64,000 nt of DNA from the NCBI GenBank assembly GCA_965279295.1, contig CBDIHQ010000010.1; one strand, written 5' to 3'. Below, one piece after another: positions 17,463-25,422 of the stretch. A program made the translations under genes and the position numbers. Each line of letters starts with the position of its first letter. The first letter of the stretch is position 1. Below the pieces are notes generated by a model. That model had not been told where the DNA came from. It saw nothing but the letters and a program-made list of their open reading frames with translations, and made no database searches. Origin of the DNA: Aquabacter sp965279295. GTDB lineage: Bacteria; Pseudomonadota; Alphaproteobacteria; Rhizobiales; Xanthobacteraceae.

Positions 17463-18779
17463 TCAGGCAGCGCGCACGGTCTGCGCCACCGCAGCGGGCG
17501 CCGGCCCGCCGGTCGCCCAATCCAGAAGCTCCACCGTGTGGACCACAGGCACGCCGCTGGCGCTGCCGATCTGGGTCATGCAGCCGATGTTGCCGGCGGC
17601 GATGATGTCGGGCGCCAGCGCCTCCAGATGCCCGACCTTGCGGTCGCGCAGCCGGGTTGCGATCTCGCTCTGGAGCATGTTGTAGGTGCCCGCCGAGCCA
17701 CAGCACAAATGGCTCTCGAACGGCTCCGCCACCTCGAACCCGGCATTCCGCAACAGCGTCACCGGCGACGTCTTGACCTTCTGGCCGTGCTGCAGCGAAC
17801 AGGCGGAATGATAGGCGACCTTGCGCCCCATCGACCGCTCCACCTTGGGGACACCGTGCTTCGCCAGGAATTCGGTGATGTCCATGGCGATTGCGGACAC
17901 GCGCTCCGCCTTTTCGGCATAGGCACCGTCCAGGCGGAACACGTAGCCATAATCCTTGATCGAGGTGCCGCAGCCGGACACCGTGACCAGGATGGCGTCC
18001 AGCCCCTCGGCATCCATCTCCGCCGTCCAGGCATCGATATTCGCCTTGGCGAGGGCGTTCGCCTGGGCTTCCCGGCCCATGTGATGGGGCAGCGAGCCGC
18101 AGCAGCCCTCGCCCTTTACCCGCACCACCTCGACGCCGAGCCGGTTGAGGAGCCGCATGGCGGCCTCGTCGATCTCCGGCCGCAAGGCGGGCTGCGCGCA
18201 GCCCGCCAGAAGAGCCACGCGCGCCCGGCGCGGCCCGGTTGCCGGATGCACCCCCGGCCCCTCGCTCGCGCTCCGCCCATGCGGCAGCCGCGCGAGCCGC
18301 AGCATGGCCGCAAGCGGGCGCAGCGGCTTGATGGCCTGGAACAGTGGGATCAAGGGCTTGGCCATGACCCCGCCGAGCATGGCGAGGCGGAACCGGTCGC
18401 GGTAAGGCAGGACCGCCGCCAGCATTGCCCGGTTCATCCGGTCGAAGAACGGCCGCCGGTAGGTCTCCTCGATATGGTCGCGGGCGTGATCCACCAGATG
18501 CATGTAGTTCACCCCCGACGGGCAGGTGGTCATGCACGACAGGCAGGAGAGGCAGCGGTCCACATGCTTGACCACCTCCGGCGTCGCCGGGCGGTCGTTC
18601 TCCAGCATGTCCTTGATGAGGTAGATGCGCCCGCGCGGGCTGTCGAGTTCATCGCCCAGCAGCACATAGGTCGGACAGGTGGCGGTACAGAACCCACAGT
18701 GGACGCACGCCCGCAGAATCTTATCCGCCGCCTCGATGCGCGGGTCGGCAAGCTGGGCGAGGGAGAATTCAGTTTTCAT
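17463..18779 (-). CDS. glcF: glycolate oxidase iron-sulfur subunit
   Basis: The 438-residue protein passes electrons from glycolate dehydrogenase to the membrane quinone pool. Two ferredoxin-type 4Fe-4S motifs are intact: Cys25, 28, 31, 35 (CVHCGFCTATCP) and Cys76, 79, 82, 86 (CLSCLSCMTTCP). Two CCG domains follow (CCGSLPHH and CCGSAGTY). The ATG at 18779 has GGGAG 9 bases upstream; the frame extends to 18824 but that part is not conserved. It is last in the glcD-glcE-glcF operon, and a 102-base gap before it contains a GC-rich repeat. Confidence 0.93.
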   Translation of the reverse strand: MKTEFSLAQLADPRIEAADKILRACVHCGFCTATCPTYVLLGDELDSPRGRIYLIKDMLENDRPATPEVVKHVDRCLSCLSCMTTCPSGVNYMHLVDHARDHIEETYRRPFFDRMNRAMLAAVLPYRDRFRLAMLGGVMAKPLIPLFQAIKPLRPLAAMLRLARLPHGRSASEGPGVHPATGPRRARVALLAGCAQPALRPEIDEAAMRLLNRLGVEVVRVKGEGCCGSLPHHMGREAQANALAKANIDAWTAEMDAEGLDAILVTVSGCGTSIKDYGYVFRLDGAYAEKAERVSAIAMDITEFLAKHGVPKVERSMGRKVAYHSACSLQHGQKVKTSPVTLLRNAGFEVAEPFESHLCCGSAGTYNMLQSEIATRLRDRKVGHLEALAPDIIAAGNIGCMTQIGSASGVPVVHTVELLDWATGGPAPAAVAQTVRAA

Positions 18780-18827
18780 TGGTCTTTTCTCCCGGAACCG
18801 ACTCGGCGGCGGCGAAGGTGTCACCCG

Positions 18828-18859
18828 CCTCCCCAGCCCTTTCCCGCAAGTGGGGAGGG
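18828..18859. repeat. GC-rich interspersed repeat unit
   Basis: The segment CCTCCCCAGCCCTTTCCCGC, followed by AAGTGGGGAGGG, forms an imperfect hairpin between glcE and glcF. It resembles the inverted pair at 59171-59293, so the window carries at least three members of one short repeat family. Confidence 0.55.
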
Positions 18860-18880
18860 AGCGTGCGGCGCTCTCTCATC

Positions 18881-20089
18881 TCACATCCCCGCATACATCC
18901 GCCCCGGGTTGAGCAGGCACTTGGGATCGAAGCTGGCCTTGACGCGCTGGGTCAGGGCTTCGAGGGCGAAGTCGAGCGGTTGGAACACTGCGCCGGCGCG
19001 CTCGGCGGCGGTGGCCCGGACCAGAGTGGCGTGGCCGCCATGGGGGCGAAGCGCGGCCCGGACGTCCTGCGCATGGGCCGCCTCGCCGGGCATCAGCAGC
19101 CAGACGAGCCCGCCGGCCCAGTCGCAGTATGCCTCGGCGTCCAGTGCCTGGCTCAGGCTGTCGGCCAGTGGTGGCCCCGCCATGGGCGCGGTGGAGATCC
19201 GCCACACGGCCCGTTCACCCGTTCCGGCAAAAGGTTGAACGTCTCGCACCATGGCCCAGAACGCGCGGGAGGCCGGATCTTCCAGCACCTCGACGGCACC
19301 AAACGGGGTCATCACGGTAATCAGCATGGCCCGCCGCGCCCGCACCGAAGGCTCGACGCCCTCCAGACGGAAGGCGACGACCGAAGCATCGGCGGGAACT
19401 TCATCGCGACGCCGCGACACCGAGGCGGGCAGCATCGCCGCGCCCGATACTTCGCAGGACGAGCCCATGGCCGCACTCATCGCCCGCGCGGCGGCAACCG
19501 GGCCAAGGCCGAAGACCAGTAGGGTTTCCTCGCTTGCCGGGCGCGGCAGCACCTTGAGCGTCACCTCGCTCAGCACCGCCAATGTACCGTGAGAGCCCGC
19601 AAGCATGCGGGGCAGGTCATAGCCGGTGACATTCTTCACCACCCGGCCGCCGGACTTGAACACCTCGCCCCGCCCCGACACGGCCCGGATGCCCAGCGCA
19701 TGGTCACGGGTGGCGCCATGGCTGAGGCGGCGGGGACCGGAGAGGTTGCAGGCGAAAGCACCGCCGATGCTCCCGGCGCCCGGCATGGTGCCGTACAGCG
19801 GGCCGAAATCCATCGGCTCGAATGCGAGCATCTGGCTGTTTTCGCCCAGAAGCGCCTCGATTTCCGCAATGGGCGTTCCCACTCGAGCGGAAAGCACCAG
19901 TTCTTCCGGCTCGTAAAGGGTGACGCCGGTGAGCGCGGAGACGTCGAGGGTGCGGTCGGTCTGGCTGGCGCGGCCGAAGCCACGCTTGGAGCCACGGCCC
20001 ATCACATCCAGCGTTGCCCCCTCAGCAAGGGCTGACGTGACCGCCTCGGCGATCTCGATTTCATGGCGCGGGCGAACAATATCGGTCAC
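18881..20089 (-). CDS. glcE: glycolate oxidase FAD-binding subunit GlcE
   Basis: The 402-residue protein has the FAD-binding type-4 fold (about 1-170), with LSGPRRLSHGATRDHALGIR and the FKSGGRVVKNVTGYD motif typical of GlcE. It works with GlcD and GlcF as glycolate dehydrogenase, which oxidises glycolate to glyoxylate at the cytoplasmic membrane. It starts with GTG at 20089, with GGAG 7 bases upstream. A 142-base gap to glcD contains a small palindromic element. Confidence 0.92.
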   Translation of the reverse strand: MTDIVRPRHEIEIAEAVTSALAEGATLDVMGRGSKRGFGRASQTDRTLDVSALTGVTLYEPEELVLSARVGTPIAEIEALLGENSQMLAFEPMDFGPLYGTMPGAGSIGGAFACNLSGPRRLSHGATRDHALGIRAVSGRGEVFKSGGRVVKNVTGYDLPRMLAGSHGTLAVLSEVTLKVLPRPASEETLLVFGLGPVAAARAMSAAMGSSCEVSGAAMLPASVSRRRDEVPADASVVAFRLEGVEPSVRARRAMLITVMTPFGAVEVLEDPASRAFWAMVRDVQPFAGTGERAVWRISTAPMAGPPLADSLSQALDAEAYCDWAGGLVWLLMPGEAAHAQDVRAALRPHGGHATLVRATAAERAGAVFQPLDFALEALTQRVKASFDPKCLLNPGRMYAGM

Positions 20090-20151
20090 GCGGCAACTCC
20101 CATGGCCCGGCGCACGCGCGCGCGTCTGGAGCCCGGTTGGAATCCGAAGCC

Positions 20152-20169
20152 GTCATGCCCGGGCATGAC
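20152..20169. repeat. perfect 18-bp palindrome between glcD and glcE
   Basis: GTCATGCCC directly followed by GGGCATGAC is a perfect palindrome. Sequences of this kind are common dispersed intergenic repeats in Rhizobiales. It could form a stem in the glcD-glcE message and modulate the relative expression of the two genes. Confidence 0.6.
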
Positions 20170-20231
20170 CGCGATTAAGGGCGTATTCGCTGGGTCGCGC
20201 ACAAATGCGATCTGCTCGGGGTTCATGACGC

Positions 20232-21725
20232 TCAGAACCGGGGAAGTTCGGGGAACGGCAATTGCCCGCCGCTGACGTGCATGCGCCCAAGCTCCGCGCA
20301 CCGACGAAGCGTCGGGAAGACCTTGCCGGGATTGAGCAAGCCCTGGTCGTCGAACGCGCATTTCAGCCGCAACTGCTGGTCGAGGTCGACCTCGTTGAAC
20401 ATCACCGGCATGAGGTCGCGCTTCTCGACGCCCACGCCGTGTTCGCCGGTGAGCACACCGCCCACCTCGACGCAGAGGCGCAGGATTTCCGAGCCGAAGG
20501 CTTCCGCCTTGTCCATCTCGCCCGGCTGGTTGGCGTCATAGAGAATGAGCGGGTGCAGGTTGCCATCGCCGGCATGGAACACATTGGCGACGCGCAGGCC
20601 GTATTTTGCCGACATCTCGCGCATGCGTGACAGCACGAGGGGAAGCTGCTTGCGGGGAATCGTCCCGTCCATGCAGAGATAATCAGGGGAAAGGCGCCCC
20701 ACCGCAGGGAATGCCGCTTTTCGCCCGGCCCAGAAGCCGAGCCGCTCCTCCTCGCTGGTGGAAACCCGCAAGGTCGAGGCGTGGCAGGCTTGCGCGATCC
20801 GCGTCACCTCCTGGAGGAGGTGCACGCATTCCGCTTCCGGTCCGTCCAACTCGACGATCAGCAGCGCCTCCACGTCGAGCGGATAGCCGACGCGCACGAA
20901 CGCCTCTGCGGCGGCGATGGCGTCGCGGTCCATCATCTCGATGCCGGCGGGGATGATGCCGGCGCCAATGATCTTGGCGACGCAATCCCCCGCATCCTCG
21001 GAGGTGGGAAAGCCCACCAGCACCGCCTGGGCGACATCGGGCTTCTTGAGCAGGCGCACCGTCACCTCGGTGACGACACCCAGCAGGCCCTCGGAGCCGA
21101 CGATGACCGCGAGCAGGTCGAGCCCGCCAGCATCTTGATGCTTGCCGCCGAGCCGCACCACATCGCCATTGATGAGCACCATCTCCACACCAAGCACGTT
21201 GTTCGTGGTGAGACCGTATTTCAGGCAATGCACGCCGCCGGAATTCTCTCCCACATTGCCGCCGATGGTGCAGGCGATCTGCGAGGAGGGGTCGGGCGCA
21301 TAATAGAAGCCCTCGTGCTCCACCGCGCGGGTGATGCCGAGATTGGTCACGCCCGGCTGCACCACGGCGCAGCGGTTTGCAAAATCGATCTCCAGCACTT
21401 TGTTGAACTTGCCCATGGCGAGCAGCACGCCATCCTCAAGCGGCAGGGCACCGCCCGAGAGCGAGGTTCCCGCCCCGCGCGGCACCACGCGGATGCCGTT
21501 GTCATGGCAATATTTCAGGACCCGCCGCACCTGATCGAGCGTCTCCGGCAGCACCACCACGAGAGGCATTTGCTTGTAGGCGGTCACACCATCCGATTCG
21601 TATGGCTTCATCTCCCGCTCATGGGAGATCACGCCCTCACCGGGGACGATGGCGTTAAGATCGGCGATGATCTGCGCGCGCTTGGCAAGCACGTCTTGAT
21701 CGGGTGCCGGAAGCCTGAGGCTCAT
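20232..21725 (-). CDS. glcD: glycolate oxidase subunit GlcD
   Basis: The 497-residue flavoprotein is the catalytic subunit of glycolate dehydrogenase. The FAD-binding type-4 domain is clear: VVPRGAGTSLSGGALP near 80-95, then CTIGGNVGENSGGVHCLKYG. A C-terminal FAD-linked oxidase cap with FHAGDGNLHPLI and GEHGVGVEKR completes it. The frame reaches 21779, but MSLRLPAPDQ at 21725 is the usual N-terminus. It leads the glcDEF operon, divergent from a LysR regulator, with a nested palindrome in the shared promoter region. Confidence 0.94.
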   Translation of the reverse strand: MSLRLPAPDQDVLAKRAQIIADLNAIVPGEGVISHEREMKPYESDGVTAYKQMPLVVVLPETLDQVRRVLKYCHDNGIRVVPRGAGTSLSGGALPLEDGVLLAMGKFNKVLEIDFANRCAVVQPGVTNLGITRAVEHEGFYYAPDPSSQIACTIGGNVGENSGGVHCLKYGLTTNNVLGVEMVLINGDVVRLGGKHQDAGGLDLLAVIVGSEGLLGVVTEVTVRLLKKPDVAQAVLVGFPTSEDAGDCVAKIIGAGIIPAGIEMMDRDAIAAAEAFVRVGYPLDVEALLIVELDGPEAECVHLLQEVTRIAQACHASTLRVSTSEEERLGFWAGRKAAFPAVGRLSPDYLCMDGTIPRKQLPLVLSRMREMSAKYGLRVANVFHAGDGNLHPLILYDANQPGEMDKAEAFGSEILRLCVEVGGVLTGEHGVGVEKRDLMPVMFNEVDLDQQLRLKCAFDDQGLLNPGKVFPTLRRCAELGRMHVSGGQLPFPELPRF

Positions 21726-21771
21726 TGCGGCGTCCTTGAACTGTTTTGGGTCGTTTCCGTTGTGACGGACT

Positions 21772-21807
21772 ATAATCATTCCACCCTTGAAAAGGGTCGC
21801 GGATTAT
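21772..21807. promoter_or_regulatory. nested inverted repeat in the glcD/lysR divergent promoter
   Basis: Outer arms ATAATC (21772-21777) and GATTAT (21802-21807) enclose inner arms ACCCTT (21783-21788) and AAGGGT (21792-21797), with GAA in the centre. Both pairs share a centre to within half a base. The site lies 47 bases from the glcD start and about 96 from the lysR start. It is a good candidate for the binding site of the adjacent LysR protein. Confidence 0.6.
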
Positions 21808-21902
21808 TTCCCATTCGGCTAAAAATCATCCCGATTATGGAAACAATCCGCCGCGATCCTCCCCGCTCCTCGGCCCGCCGCACCACGGGGGAGACGCGCC
21901 CC

Positions 21903-22838
21903 ATGCTCGGAAACCTTGGGGATCTCGAAATCTTCTCCCGCATCGTCACCGCCGGCAGCCTCTCTGCGGCGGGACGGGAACTCGGCCTGTCGCCGCCCGT
22001 GGTCTCGAAGCGGGTGCAGCGGCTGGAGGAGCGCCTCGGCGCCCGGCTGTTCCAGCGGACCACCCGGAAAGTCACCCTTACCGAAGCCGGCCAGGGCTTT
22101 TATGAGCGGGTGGTCTCGATCCTTTCCTCCATCGAAGAGGCGGAAAGCCAGCTTTCGCGCCGCTCCTCGGAGGCGCGCGGCCTGCTGCGAGTGGCGGCAC
22201 CGACTTCGTTCGGTCGGCTGCATATCGCCCCGCATGTTGGCCCGCTTCTGGCGGCCAATCCCGACCTGACCGTCGACCTCGAACTCTCCGACGCCTTCGT
22301 CGATATCGTCGGCGAAGGGTTCGATATTGCCGTGCGCATCGCCGACCTTTCCGATTCGAGCCTGGTGGCGCGGCGGCTGGCGCCGGTGCACCGGGTGCTG
22401 TGCGCGACGCCGGATTATCTCGCCGCCCTTGGCGAGCCCCAGACCTTCGCAGACCTCGCAGGCCATCGCCTGCTCGCGACCCACAGCCAGGACCCCTGGC
22501 GGCTTGAAGGACCGGATGGCCCGGTGACGCAACGGGTGCACAGCGCGCTCCGCACCAATTCCAACGAGGTTGTGCGCGCCGCCGTACTCGCGGGTGTCGG
22601 CATCGCGCTGCGTTCCACCTGGGATGTGGGGCCGGAGCTGCGCACCGGCGCGCTCAAGGTGGTGTTGCCGGCATTCCATGCCTCAAGCCGGGTCGGCGTG
22701 TTCGCGGTCTATCCCTCGCGACGGTTCCTGCCGCAGAAGGTGCGCGTCTTCATCGACCATCTCGCCGCGCTCTACGGCTCGGTTCCGCCGTGGGACGAGG
22801 GGCTTTCCAGCATCCTCTCCCCCGCTCTGGCGGCGTAG
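21903..22838 (+). CDS. LysR-family regulator next to glcDEF
   Basis: The 311-residue protein has an N-terminal winged helix-turn-helix (about 3-62: LGDLEIFSRIVTAGSLSAAG, then LGLSPPVVSKRVQRLE). A LysR substrate-binding domain (about 90-295) follows, close to the AaeR/DmlR type. I start it at ATG 21903, where GGGGAGA sits 8 bases upstream; an earlier ATG at 21837 lacks such a site. Its divergent position suggests it controls glycolate oxidation. Known glc operons often use a GntR regulator instead, so the effector cannot be stated. Confidence 0.87.
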   Translation: MLGNLGDLEIFSRIVTAGSLSAAGRELGLSPPVVSKRVQRLEERLGARLFQRTTRKVTLTEAGQGFYERVVSILSSIEEAESQLSRRSSEARGLLRVAAPTSFGRLHIAPHVGPLLAANPDLTVDLELSDAFVDIVGEGFDIAVRIADLSDSSLVARRLAPVHRVLCATPDYLAALGEPQTFADLAGHRLLATHSQDPWRLEGPDGPVTQRVHSALRTNSNEVVRAAVLAGVGIALRSTWDVGPELRTGALKVVLPAFHASSRVGVFAVYPSRRFLPQKVRVFIDHLAALYGSVPPWDEGLSSILSPALAA

Positions 22839-22924
22839 CTCGTCCGAACGCTATGCGCAAATCGGGTTGGTCGGGGCGCACGCCTGTGTTGCATAAGCAG
22901 GGCTGACCTTATTCGCCCCAGGCC

Positions 22925-23635
22925 ATGGACGATATTTCCATCTCCCGCCCCCGTTTCACCCGTGCTGGCTTCCTGGAAGGCGCGCGCGTCATGGTGCCCA
23001 TGATGCCGGGCATGTGCCTGTTCGGCCTCGCCTTCGGGGCGGCGGCGGCGCAGAAGGGCTTCTCCATGCCCGAGGTCGCGCTTTCCAGCGGCCTTGTGTT
23101 CGCCGGCCTCGCGCAGATGATCGCCCTTGAAGGCTGGACCACGAACTGGACCACCGGCGGCCTGTTCGCGCTCGCCATCCTCACCTTCACGGTGAACATG
23201 CGCCATCTGCTCATGGCGGCGTCGATGCGCCCGTGGCTTGGGGAACTGCCGCCCTGGAAGTCCTATCCCACGCTGTTTTTCCTCGCCGACAACAATTGGG
23301 CGGCGACCATGCGATATTACACGCAAGGTGGGCGTGACGTCGGCTTCTTCGTCGGCTCTGGCGCCTTCACCTGGACCATGTGGGTGCTCTCCTCCGCCGC
23401 CGGTCAAGTGGTGGGTGGCGGCCTGCCGGACCCAAAGGCGGTGGGCATCGACCTCGTGGTGCCCTCCTTCTTCATCGCCATGCTGGTGCCCAATTGGCAC
23501 GGCCGGCGCGAACTGGTGGGTTGGGGAGTGGCGGCCATCGTCTCGGTGAGCGCCTCGTTCCTGCTTCCCGGCTGGTGGTTCATCTTCATGGGGGCGCTCG
23601 CGGGCGCGGTCGCGGGCGGCTTCACCGATGACTAG
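22925..23635 (+). CDS. azlC: AzlC-family branched-chain amino acid exporter subunit
   Basis: The 236-residue membrane protein shows the AzlC pattern: GARVMVPMMPGMCLFGLAFG near the N-terminus, then NMRHLLMAAS and several hydrophobic helices. With the small AzlD partner it exports branched-chain amino acids or related toxic analogues. The stop overlaps the start of azlD by 8 bases. It lies downstream of the glc-linked LysR gene but probably has its own promoter in the 86-base gap. Confidence 0.88.
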   Translation: MDDISISRPRFTRAGFLEGARVMVPMMPGMCLFGLAFGAAAAQKGFSMPEVALSSGLVFAGLAQMIALEGWTTNWTTGGLFALAILTFTVNMRHLLMAASMRPWLGELPPWKSYPTLFFLADNNWAATMRYYTQGGRDVGFFVGSGAFTWTMWVLSSAAGQVVGGGLPDPKAVGIDLVVPSFFIAMLVPNWHGRRELVGWGVAAIVSVSASFLLPGWWFIFMGALAGAVAGGFTDD

Positions 23636-23936
23636 CGTCGATCCAGGAACACTGCTGGGCATCGCGGTGATGGCGCTTGCCACCATCTTCAACCGCACCG
23701 CCGGCTTCATGGTGATGCGCTTCATCCCGCTGACGCCGCGTGTCCGCAAAATCCTGGAATGCCTGCCGGGCGCGGTGCTCATCGCCATCATTGCGCCCAC
23801 CGCAGCCCATGGCGACCTTGCGGTCGCGGCGGGCCTCACGGCGGCACTGATCGCGGCAAAGCTCCTGAAGAGCGATTTCTTCGCGGTCTTGGCTGGCGTG
23901 GCGATGGCAGCCGGCATGCGCTATTTCGGCTACTGA
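23628..23936 (+). CDS. azlD: AzlD-family exporter subunit
   Basis: The 102-residue protein has three to four membrane helices and the AzlD hallmark FNRTAGFMVMRFIPLTPRVRKILECLPGAV (about 18-47). It starts inside the end of azlC, so translation is coupled, as expected for a two-subunit exporter. The gene ends four bases before the convergent DUF3592 gene. Confidence 0.88.
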   Translation: MTSVDPGTLLGIAVMALATIFNRTAGFMVMRFIPLTPRVRKILECLPGAVLIAIIAPTAAHGDLAVAAGLTAALIAAKLLKSDFFAVLAGVAMAAGMRYFGY

Positions 23937-23939
23937 TTT

Positions 23940-24386
23940 TCACAACAACCGCCGCAGCCCCAGAAACACCAGGCAGGACAGCGACAAAACGAGGCCTGCC
24001 CAGCCGAACGCGCGCGGCGGCGGCGCAAGGTCGAGCGCCACATCCTCTGACAAGGCCGGGTTGACCTTCACATCCACCCGCTGCGCCGTCGACAGGCACG
24101 CCTGTAAACGGACGGCGTCGGGCCACAGGAATACCGGCCAATCCAGCAGGCGGATGCGCCCCGCCTCATAGGCCCGGCCGTCAGCCGCATAGCGATAGCG
24201 CAGGCCTCCTCCAAGGGCGCCCCACCTGCGGAAGCGGGGCGCCCGCGTTACCTCGCCCTGCACCGTCCGCCAGCCGGCGATCCTCAACGCCTTCGCCCGT
24301 GCGCCGAAGGCGATCACGGCAAACACCAGCCCCGCCACCACGCCCACGGACGCGAGATAAGCGACGATGCGGACGACGATCTCCAT
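23940..24386 (-). CDS. DUF3592 membrane protein
   Basis: The 148-residue protein has an N-terminal membrane helix (about 4-24) and a C-terminal one (about 125-145). A beta-rich middle includes WRTVQGEVTRA, RYRYAADGRAYEAGRI and VDVKVNPALSEDVAL, the DUF3592 pattern. The function is unknown. I start it at MEIVVRIVAYL (24386); the frame is open to 24443. It is divergent from the MarR regulator and may share the palindromic site between them. Confidence 0.75.
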   Translation of the reverse strand: MEIVVRIVAYLASVGVVAGLVFAVIAFGARAKALRIAGWRTVQGEVTRAPRFRRWGALGGGLRYRYAADGRAYEAGRIRLLDWPVFLWPDAVRLQACLSTAQRVDVKVNPALSEDVALDLAPPPRAFGWAGLVLSLSCLVFLGLRRLL

Positions 24387-24474
24387 CTTCAAACCTCGTG
24401 CGAATACGCAGAGACGTTCGCGCCGACAAAGGGCGGACGTCAAGGAACGCGGCGCCGCATGATATAGTTTGCAA

Positions 24475-24498
24475 GGAAACCATTTGCATATAGTTTCC
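24475..24498. promoter_or_regulatory. 24-bp near-palindrome, probable MarR operator
   Basis: The arms GGAAAC (24475-24480) and GTTTCC (24493-24498) are perfect. The intervening 12 bases are also largely symmetrical around TGCA, so 20 of 24 positions are palindromic. A related half-site (ATATAGTTTGCAAGGAAAC, 24462-24480) overlaps its left side. It sits 21 bases upstream of the marR start and 88 from the divergent DUF3592 start, as expected for autoregulation. Confidence 0.72.
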
Positions 24499-24519
24499 TA
24501 ATCAATCAATGAGGTCGTG

Positions 24520-24981
24520 ATGCTCGAACCCGCCGACACCAGCCCTCTGGAAGCCCATCTCGGCTATTGGCTGCGCTTTGTTTCCAACCAAGTGTCCCAC
24601 GCCTTCGCCCTGCGGCTACTGGCGCGCGACACCACGGTCGCGGAATGGGTGGTCATGCGCGACCTCTTCGACCACGATGCCTCCGCCCCCAGCGACATCG
24701 CCGCACGCCTCGGCCTGACGCGGGGCGCCATCACCAAGCTGGCCGACCGGCTGCTGGCGAAGCACCTCGTGACCCGGACCGCAACGGAAGGCGACCGGCG
24801 GTTCCAGTCGCTTGCCCTGACGCCGAAGGGGCGCACCCTAGTGCCCGACCTCTCAGCCGAGGCGGATGCCAATGACGCAGCCTTCTTCGGCCACCTCGAT
24901 CCCGCGACCCGCTCCACCCTGGAGGCCGCGCTGAAGGACATCGTCCGGCGCAACGGCCTGCGGGGCGTGCCGGTCGACTGA
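24520..24981 (+). CDS. MarR-family regulator
   Basis: The 153-residue protein has a winged helix-turn-helix (about 55-105: APSDIAARLGLTRGAITKLADRLL, then the wing with RTATEGDRRFQSLALTPKGR). Helices for dimerisation are present at both ends. Such proteins are usually repressors released by small aromatic or oxidised ligands. ATG 24520 is preceded by GAGG; a GTG one codon earlier is possible. The DUF1398 gene follows after 25 bases and is probably in the same operon. Confidence 0.88.
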   Translation: MLEPADTSPLEAHLGYWLRFVSNQVSHAFALRLLARDTTVAEWVVMRDLFDHDASAPSDIAARLGLTRGAITKLADRLLAKHLVTRTATEGDRRFQSLALTPKGRTLVPDLSAEADANDAAFFGHLDPATRSTLEAALKDIVRRNGLRGVPVD

Positions 24982-25006
24982 CCCCTTATTCATGCGGAGA
25001 GAAGAC

Positions 25007-25414
25007 ATGGACGCCCATGTGAAAGATGTCGTGGAGGCCTGCACTCGGGATTCGGACGCCGAGCGCGTCACATTTGGCGAAGTGGTCGGGCGGCTCATGG
25101 ATGCCGGCGTCGAGCGGTACCATGCAGACCTGCTGAGGGGGGATAAGGTGTATTTCCTCCCCGCTGGCGCCTCCCATGCGGTGGCTGGCGACATTATCGC
25201 CGGCACGCCCGCCGAGGCGTTCTCCGCCGATGGCGTGGAGCGCGCGGTGCGGGCGATCCAGGGCGGGCACATCAAGTATAAGGAATTCTGCGAGCGCATC
25301 GCAGCTGCCGGCTGCGTCGCCTACATCGTCTCCATCGCCGGCCGGCGGGCGGTCTATTACGGACGCACCGGGGATTTCCATGTGGAGTGGTTTCCCGGCG
25401 CGAAGCCGAACTGA
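25007..25414 (+). CDS. DUF1398 protein
   Basis: The 135-residue soluble protein matches the DUF1398 family in length and in motifs such as LMDAGVERYHADLLRG, the GDKVYFLPAG stretch and the C-terminal YYGRTGDFHVEWFPG. No biochemical role is known; it resembles a small ligand-binding fold. ATG 25007 has GGAGAGAAGAC immediately upstream. The tie to the MarR gene suggests that it belongs to the response controlled by that repressor. Confidence 0.78.
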   Translation: MDAHVKDVVEACTRDSDAERVTFGEVVGRLMDAGVERYHADLLRGDKVYFLPAGASHAVAGDIIAGTPAEAFSADGVERAVRAIQGGHIKYKEFCERIAAAGCVAYIVSIAGRRAVYYGRTGDFHVEWFPGAKPN

Positions 25415-25422
25415 GGGCACCT

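Noticed and set aside
17383..18537. 384-codon frame overlapping glcF on the same strand
   Set aside because: GlcF has both 4Fe-4S motifs and normal length in its own frame; the alternative is Ala/Arg-rich nonsense.
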